Shown: in pieces, positions 9,471-12,851 of the stretch | Layout: each line of letters opens with the position of its first letter | Position numbering within the stretch: position 1 is the first letter of the stretch | Assembly (NCBI GenBank): GCA_031292735.1 | Contig: JARLGP010000247.1 | Span: forward strand, 1 to 12,851 | Source of the DNA: Holophaga sp. | Lineage (GTDB): Bacteria; Acidobacteriota; Holophagae; Holophagales; Holophagaceae | Length of the DNA stretch: 12,851 bases | Direction: 5' to 3' | Program-made: the position numbers and the translations under genes | Notes under the pieces: generated by a model | The model's database searches: none | Seen by the model: only the letters and a program-made list of their open reading frames with translations | What the model was told of the DNA's origin: nothing

Positions 9471-10490
9471 TCAGGCGTGTTTGCGCAGCGAGCCCGGGCT
9501 GCCGCGGGTGCGGCCGTAGCTCTTGAGCTTGCGGTAGAGGGTGGCCGAGCCGATGCCCAGCTGCTCGGCGGTGCGGGCCTGGTTGCCGTCGTTGAGGTCC
9601 AGCACCGCCAGGATGTATTCCTTTTCCACGGCCTCCAGCCGCTTCACCGGCGAGCTCACCAGCGGCACCGGAATCGCCTGGCGCACCTCCTCGGGCAGGT
9701 CCTCCAGTTCCGCCCGGCCGCCCTGGGCCAGGGCCACCGCCCGTTCCATGGCGTTCTCCAGTTCGCGCACGTTGCCCGGCCAGGGGTAGCGCAGCAGCTG
9801 GTCCGCGGCGCGGGAGGTGAGCTCGGATACCGGCCGGCCCAGCCGGGCGGCGGCTTCCAGCAGCAGGATCCGGGCCAGGGGAAGGATGTCCTCCCGGCGC
9901 TTGCGCAAGGGCGGCACCGACAGCTCCACCACGTGCAGCCGGTAGTACAGGTCCATGCGGAACCGGCCTTCGGCGATCTCCTGGGCCAGCTCCCGGTTGG
10001 TGGCGGCGATGACCCGCACGTCGATGTCCCGGGTGGTGCTTTCCCCCACCCGGCGGATCTCGCGCTCCTGCAGGACCCGCAACAGCTTCACCTGCATGGC
10101 CGGGGACACCTCGCCCACCTCGTCCAGCAGCAGGGTGCCGCCGTTGGCCGACTCGAACAGGCCGGGGCGCTCCTGCATGGCGCCGGTGAACGCGCCCTTG
10201 ACGTGGCCGAACAGTTCGCTTTCCAGCAGGGTCTCGGTGATGGCCCCGCAGTTCACGGCAATGAACGGCCCCGGCGCCCGGGACGAGGCGTGGTGCACCA
10301 GGCCGGCCACCCGCTCCTTGCCGGTGCCGCTTTCGCCGCTGATGAGCACGGTGGAATCCACCTTGGCCACCCGCCGGGCCAGGTTGATCAGCTGGCGCAT
10401 GGCCGGGCTCCGGGCGACCATGCCCATGGGCTCCGGGCACTCGGGCTCCCCCTGGCACGGGCTGCTGAGTTCCAGGTCCTCGGTGTGCAT
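9471..10490 (-). CDS. Sigma-54-dependent transcription activator without N-terminal sensor domain
   Basis: 339 residues: a short unconserved N-terminus (1-22), the AAA+ sigma-54 interaction domain (about 24-255), and a Fis-type helix-turn-helix near the end (ILAVLDLNDGNQARTAEQLG then TLYRKLKSYGR). Walker A is GESGTGKE (52-59), the sigma-54 contact loop is GAFTGA (99-104), and Walker B is GGTLLLDEVGE (D123-E124). ATNRELAQEIAEGRFRMDL and YPWPGNVRELEN are also intact. Lacking a receiver or sensor it resembles PspF in layout, so it must be controlled by a partner protein or its own level. I chose ATG 10490 with GGAG 5 nt upstream; upstream ATGs at 10520 and 10565 have no ribosome site. It is divergent from a glycosyltransferase gene that has a -24/-12 promoter, the most likely target. 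Confidence 0.92.
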   Translation of the reverse strand: MHTEDLELSSPCQGEPECPEPMGMVARSPAMRQLINLARRVAKVDSTVLISGESGTGKERVAGLVHHASSRAPGPFIAVNCGAITETLLESELFGHVKGAFTGAMQERPGLFESANGGTLLLDEVGEVSPAMQVKLLRVLQEREIRRVGESTTRDIDVRVIAATNRELAQEIAEGRFRMDLYYRLHVVELSVPPLRKRREDILPLARILLLEAAARLGRPVSELTSRAADQLLRYPWPGNVRELENAMERAVALAQGGRAELEDLPEEVRQAIPVPLVSSPVKRLEAVEKEYILAVLDLNDGNQARTAEQLGIGSATLYRKLKSYGRTRGSPGSLRKHA

Positions 10491-10740
10491 TCCGGCTCCA
10501 TGCTCCGGGCTGGACGCCATCCGGGCGGATGGACGGAACCCGATCCCGAAGATGGGTCCAGCCATGAAATAAATAATAAAAATAAGGAACGAATTATTGA
10601 TGTAAGGCAAGCCATGATTTAAGATCGGCCAGGGCCAGAGGCAGCATAGCACCCATGCGGGGCGGGCCGGCAAGGGAAACCACGAACCCTGGCGAACCCG
10701 CACAGGCATGGAACCGCCCGCCCCCGCGCCCCTTGGCTCG

Positions 10741-10771
10741 ATCAGAATGATGGGGCAAGGTCCGTTCTGAT
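10741..10771. promoter_or_regulatory. Inverted repeat, candidate activator-binding (upstream activating) site
   Basis: ATCAGAA (10741-10747) and TTCTGAT (10765-10771) are perfect inverted arms separated by 17 bases. The right arm continues as TTCTGATGGG, and a near copy GTCTGATGGC occurs 28 bases further on (10793-10802). The repeat centre is about 80-90 bases upstream of the -24 element, the normal distance for an enhancer site of a sigma-54 activator, whose gene is next door. Binding is an inference. Confidence 0.45.
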
Positions 10772-10817
10772 GGGTTTCCGGGGCCTTTCCCTGTCTGATG
10801 GCCAAACAAACAAGCCA

Positions 10818-10845
10818 TTGACGCCGTTGTCATTAATGGCATAAC
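10818..10845 (+). promoter_or_regulatory. Sigma-70-like promoter with internal dyad, overlapping the sigma-54 promoter
   Basis: TTGACG (10818-10823), a 16-base spacer and CATAAC (10840-10845) match the sigma-70 hexamers at five and four of six positions. Inside the spacer region TGAC-N6-GTCA (10819-10832) is a perfect dyad, nested in a wider repeat GCCATT (10814-10819) / AATGGC (10835-10840) that touches the -24 box. This could be a second, basal promoter or an operator. Chance matches are possible. Confidence 0.3.
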
Positions 10846-10852
10846 GCTTGCA
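10837..10852 (+). promoter_or_regulatory. Sigma-54 (-24/-12) promoter of the glycosyltransferase gene
   Basis: TGGCAT-AACGC-TTGCA matches the RpoN consensus TGGCAC-N5-TTGCA/T with one mismatch. The invariant GG (10838-10839) and GC (10850-10851) are exactly 10 bases apart. Transcription would start near 10863, leaving a leader of about 75 bases before ATG 10938. The divergent neighbour is a sigma-54 activator, which makes the match functional in context rather than random. Confidence 0.72.
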
Positions 10853-10868
10853 CTATCGTGATTGGATG

Positions 10869-10921
10869 GCCCATGCCGGTAGCGCACCGGGATGGGCATG
10901 ATCCAGGCTGTTGCCATGCCC
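10869..10921 (+). promoter_or_regulatory. Structured leader of the glycosyltransferase mRNA with two mutually exclusive hairpins
   Basis: Hairpin A: GCCCAT (10869-10874) pairs with ATGGGC (10892-10897) and CCGGT (10876-10880) with ACCGG (10886-10890), separated by one G-G mismatch and closed by a five-base loop. Hairpin B: GGGCATG (10894-10900) pairs with CATGCCC (10915-10921), extended by T-G and A-T pairs. Both need 10892-10897, so only one can form. Hairpin B ends 6 bases before the ribosome site. A switch in translation is possible but unproven. Confidence 0.4.
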
Positions 10922-10937
10922 GTCATTAGGAGGTCCT

Positions 10938-12149
10938 ATGAGTCTTTTTAGCGCCCCGGGGGCGCTTCGCCGAATGGCCATCGTGGGCAACCACACCCCG
11001 CGCCAATGCGGGATCGCCACCTTCACGGCGGATCTCAGGGCGGCCCTCTCCAGCCGGTTCCGGCAGCTGGATTGCCGGGTGCTGGCCATGAACGAGCCGG
11101 GGAAGGACTACGCCTATCCGGAATGGGTGCGCGCGGCGATCGCCCAGGAGGATCTGCCCGCCTACGGCAAGGCGGCCCGATGGCTCAACGGGCAGGGCCT
11201 GGACGTGCTGAGCCTCCAGCACGAGTACGGGATCTTCGGCGGCCGCGCCGGAAGTCACGTGCTGGGCCTCCTGCGCGAGCTGCGCCTGCCGGTGGTCACC
11301 ACCCTGCACACCATCCTTCCGGAACCGGATCCCTGCCAGTGGACGGTCATGAACGAGATCATCCGCCGCTCGGAGCGGCTGGTGGTCATGAGCGCCCACG
11401 GCGCCGCGCTGCTGCAGGAGGTCCACGGGGTCGCGGCGCGCAGGATCGACCTGATCCCCCACGGGATTCCCGCCGTGCCCTGCCACGGCCGGCTCAAGCG
11501 CCGGATCGGCCTGGAGGGCCGGCAGGTGCTGCTCACCTTCGGCCTGCTGGCGCCGGACAAGGGCATCGAGTTCGTCATCGAGGCCATGCCCGGGATCCTG
11601 GAGCGGTTCCCGGAAACGGTCTACGTGGTGCTCGGGGCCTCCCACCCGCACGTCAAGGCCCAACAGGGGGAGAGCTACCGGCGGATGCTGGAGGACCGGG
11701 CGCGGAGCCTGGGAGTGGCGGGCCGCGTCATTTTCCACAACCGCTTCGTCAGCCAGGACGAGCTGACCGCCTACCTGGCGGCCGCGGACATCTACATCAC
11801 CCCCTACCTGAAACTGGAACAGATCACCTCCGGCACCCTGGCCTACGCCCTGGGCGCGGGCAAGGCGGTGATCTCCACCCCCTACACCTACGCCAGGGAG
11901 CTGCTGGGAGAGGGCCGGGGGATCCTGGTGCCCTGCCGGGATGCGGCCGCCATCACCCGGAACGTGGTGGACCTGCTGGGTGATGACGCCAGGCGCCTGG
12001 CCATGCGCCGGCTGGGGGCCGACTACGGCCGGGCCATGAACTGGCCGGTGGTGGCCGGGAGCTACCTGGAAAGCTTCAGCCGGGCCTGCGTGGACTACTC
12101 GGCCCGGATGGCGCCGCGGGCCCGGTCCTGGCAGATAGCCCTGCCATGA
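10938..12149 (+). CDS. Family 4 glycosyltransferase (GT-B fold)
   Basis: 403 residues, a full-length GT4 enzyme. The N-terminal Rossmann half opens with MAIVGNHTPRQCGIATFTAD and has the acceptor-side motif QHEYGIFGG (from residue 94) and VVTTLHTILP. The nucleotide-sugar half has TFGLLAPDKGIEFVIEAM (about 200-217), VVLGASHPH, and the donor site EQITSGTLAYALGAGKAVIS starting at E294, which replaces the more usual E-G-F-G-L pattern of the family. No membrane helix is present. The start is ATG 10938 with AGGAGG 4 nt upstream; the upstream part of the frame is leader. Relatives with this exact opening are commonly fused or adjacent to the sugar-barrel domain that survives only as a wreck at 9019-9458. 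Expression is predicted to depend on sigma-54. Sugar and acceptor are unknown; a mannose- or glucose-type transfer to a surface or storage glycan is only a guess. The gene converges on tRNA-Ser. Confidence 0.9.
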   Translation: MSLFSAPGALRRMAIVGNHTPRQCGIATFTADLRAALSSRFRQLDCRVLAMNEPGKDYAYPEWVRAAIAQEDLPAYGKAARWLNGQGLDVLSLQHEYGIFGGRAGSHVLGLLRELRLPVVTTLHTILPEPDPCQWTVMNEIIRRSERLVVMSAHGAALLQEVHGVAARRIDLIPHGIPAVPCHGRLKRRIGLEGRQVLLTFGLLAPDKGIEFVIEAMPGILERFPETVYVVLGASHPHVKAQQGESYRRMLEDRARSLGVAGRVIFHNRFVSQDELTAYLAAADIYITPYLKLEQITSGTLAYALGAGKAVISTPYTYARELLGEGRGILVPCRDAAAITRNVVDLLGDDARRLAMRRLGADYGRAMNWPVVAGSYLESFSRACVDYSARMAPRARSWQIALP

Positions 12150-12165
12150 GGATCGAGCCCCTGTT

Positions 12166-12196
12166 AAAAACGCGCCCCCGAAGGGGCGCTTGTTTT
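12166..12196. terminator. Bidirectional Rho-independent terminator for tRNA-Ser (minus) and the glycosyltransferase (plus)
   Basis: Read on the minus strand: GCGCCCC-TTCG-GGGGCGC followed by GTTTTT, a seven-pair stem (12189-12183 / 12178-12172) with a UUCG tetraloop and U run. It begins 7 bases after the tRNA CCA end. On the plus strand the same stem is followed by TTGTTTT, so it also ends the glycosyltransferase transcript. Confidence 0.88.
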
Positions 12197-12283
12197 GGCG
12201 GAGAGCGAGGGATTCGAACCCCCGGTGAGTCGCCCCACGACGGTTTTCAAGACCGTTGCCATAAACCACTCGGCCAGCTCTCC
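12196..12283 (-). tRNA. tRNA-Ser (anticodon UGA), CCA end encoded
   Basis: Read on the minus strand: acceptor GGAGAGC pairs with GCTCTCC, then discriminator G and an encoded CCA (plus 12196-12198). The anticodon stem is ACGGT/ACCGT around the loop CTTGAAA, giving anticodon TGA (plus 12247-12249), which reads UCA. A long class II variable arm, GTGGG-GCGA-CTCAC, confirms the serine type. The T arm is GGGGG-TTCGAAT-CCCTC. All arms are intact. It is a single gene, transcribed toward the glycosyltransferase. Confidence 0.96.
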
Positions 12284-12286
12284 AAG

Positions 12287-12301
12287 GCAATCATTGTGCC
12301 A
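12287..12301 (-). promoter_or_regulatory. Perfect sigma-54 consensus immediately before tRNA-Ser
   Basis: Minus-strand TGGCAC-AATGA-TTGC, with GG and GC 10 bases apart. It ends only 3 bases before the tRNA 5' end, so a transcript from it would begin inside the tRNA near 12275. It cannot be the promoter of mature tRNA. It could be fortuitous or a site that blocks a promoter. No clear sigma-70 promoter for the tRNA was found (CACAAT at 12299-12294 is the best -10). Confidence 0.3.
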
Positions 12302-12302
12302 T

Positions 12303-12332
12303 CCGGCCCGGGTCCCGTCCATGGCGGGCCGG
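12303..12332. repeat. GC-rich inverted repeat downstream of CheA
   Basis: CCGGCCC (12303-12309) and GGGCCGG (12326-12332) are perfect inverted arms around a 16-base loop, in the 153-base gap between the CheA stop and the tRNA. There is no T run, so it is not a classical terminator on either strand. The remainder of the gap (12333-12436) shows only a short CCTCC/GGAGG hairpin at 12349-12365. Confidence 0.4.
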
Positions 12333-12436
12333 GATTGCGCCGGTCAGGCCTCCTTTCCCTGGAGGATTCCTGCACCTGGCCCGTGAAACGAAGGTTTCTG
12401 AACCACTGCCTGGACGACTCCTGGAGAGATCGGAAT

Positions 12437-12851
12437 CTAGATGGAAGGAGAGGGCTCCGGGACGGTTTGCTGCCGGGAAACGACGATCTGGATGATCTGG
12501 GCGATGTCGAGGATCAGCGCGACCTCGCCGGAGCCGAGGATGGTGGACCCGCCGATGCCCTTGAGGTTGTGGAACAGGAGGCCCAGGGGCTTGATCACGG
12601 TCTGGAATTCGCCCATGAGCTTGTCCACCACGATCCCGGCCCGGGTTTCTCCGTACTGGACCACCACCACCCGCTCCCGGGCCGGGAACTCGCCGGGGAT
12701 CTGGAACACTTCGCGCAGCCGCAGGAACGGCAGCACCTCGCCCCGCAGGTTGATCAGGTGGTTCTGCTCGGATTCCAGGAACGGGCCCAGGTCCAGGCAC
12801 TCGATCACCACGTCCAGCGGCACCACGTAGGAGGCGCCGGCCACTTCCACC
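12437..12851 (-). CDS. cheA: CheA chemotaxis histidine kinase, C-terminal CheW-like (P5) domain; partial at right edge
   Basis: The last 138 or so codons of a minus-strand gene that begins beyond the right edge. The visible part is a CheW-like domain: SYVVPLDVVIEC, then ESEQNHLINLRGEVLPFLRL, VVVVQYGETRAGIVVDKLMG, and TVIKPLGLLFHNLKGIGG with STILGSGEVALILDIAQII. The KPLG...GIGGSTILG segment is characteristic of the P5 domain of CheA rather than of free CheW, which is the alternative. P5 binds CheW and the chemoreceptor tips, holding the kinase in the array. The protein ends in a short Pro/Ser-rich tail with a TAG stop. The first in-frame GTG seen at the edge is not a start. No other chemotaxis gene is in the window. 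Confidence 0.88.
   Translation of the reverse strand, partial: VEVAGASYVVPLDVVIECLDLGPFLESEQNHLINLRGEVLPFLRLREVFQIPGEFPARERVVVVQYGETRAGIVVDKLMGEFQTVIKPLGLLFHNLKGIGGSTILGSGEVALILDIAQIIQIVVSRQQTVPEPSPSI

Larger units (their letters stand above)
10491..10937. other. 447-base divergent regulatory region between sigma-54 activator and glycosyltransferase
   Basis: No credible gene lies here. From left to right: an AT-rich block (10564-10620) that is the obvious promoter area for the minus-strand activator, though no clean -35/-10 pair can be picked; a GC-rich stretch without clear structure (10621-10740); an inverted repeat (10741-10771); a further TCTGATGG half-site (10794-10801); overlapping sigma-70-like and sigma-54 promoters (10818-10852); and a transcribed leader with hairpins (10869-10921) ending at the AGGAGG ribosome site (10928-10933). 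Details are given in separate entries. Confidence 0.7.

Noticed and set aside
8941..10458. 505-codon minus-strand open frame
   Set aside because: Mostly the wrong frame of the sigma-54 activator; only its last part (about 9095-9025) carries real family sequence, used under the pseudogene entry.
10594..10926. 110-codon minus-strand frame in the divergent intergenic region
   Set aside because: No ribosome site, no family likeness, and it spans the sigma-54 promoter and inverted repeat.
9019..10937. Mobile element insertion separating the glycosyltransferase from its sugar-barrel partner
   Set aside because: No transposase, terminal inverted repeats or target duplications seen; the activator has an ordinary sequence and shares an operon-like spacing with the remnant.
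12303..12332. Terminator of cheA
   Set aside because: Perfect GC-rich inverted repeat but no T run on either strand and a 16-base loop, so it was listed only as a repeat.

Overview
The window is high-GC, gene-dense bacterial DNA from a Gram-negative organism. An LPS heptosyltransferase-type gene, a CheA, long-tailed phosphorelay kinases and a sigma-54 activator support that. The overall flavour resembles Acidobacteriota of the Holophaga/Geothrix type, but this is an inference from protein style and not a database result. Nothing looks like an insertion sequence, prophage or CRISPR array.

Left part (1-4238): a GT9 heptosyltransferase-like gene runs off the left edge on the minus strand. Divergent from it is a tight two-gene signalling unit: a REC-HD-GYP cyclic-di-GMP phosphodiesterase followed 4 nt later by a REC-PAS-kinase-HPt protein. 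The kinase ends in a tail-to-tail overlap with a small minus-strand Mop (molybdopterin/molybdate-binding, TOBE) gene.

Middle (4327-9018): a CTP-synthase-type glutamine amidotransferase-like protein has kept the Cys nucleophile but lost the His and Glu of the triad. It converges on a BMP/PnrA-family periplasmic binding protein, and the two stop codons share one CTAG. Then comes a co-directional set: a stand-alone receiver domain with a degenerate acidic pocket, a PilZ protein, and a 616-residue HEAT-repeat-like protein.

Right part (9019-12851): the most interesting block. A family 4 glycosyltransferase (plus strand) is preceded by a -24/-12 sigma-54 promoter. Divergent from it is a sigma-54 activator that lacks a sensory domain. 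The activator is followed, in the same minus-strand unit, by a wreck of the sugar-barrel domain that is normally the partner of exactly this type of glycosyltransferase. Upstream of the sigma-54 promoter is a perfect inverted repeat that could be the activator's site. The leader of the glycosyltransferase gene can form two mutually exclusive hairpins. The glycosyltransferase converges on a tRNA-Ser(UGA) whose UUCG-loop terminator serves both genes. The window ends in the C-terminal CheW-like domain of a CheA (minus strand, cut by the right edge).

Taken together, the window is rich in cyclic-di-GMP, phosphorelay and chemotaxis parts plus surface-glycan functions. The self-contained piece best worth following is the glycosyltransferase with its neighbouring sigma-54 activator.
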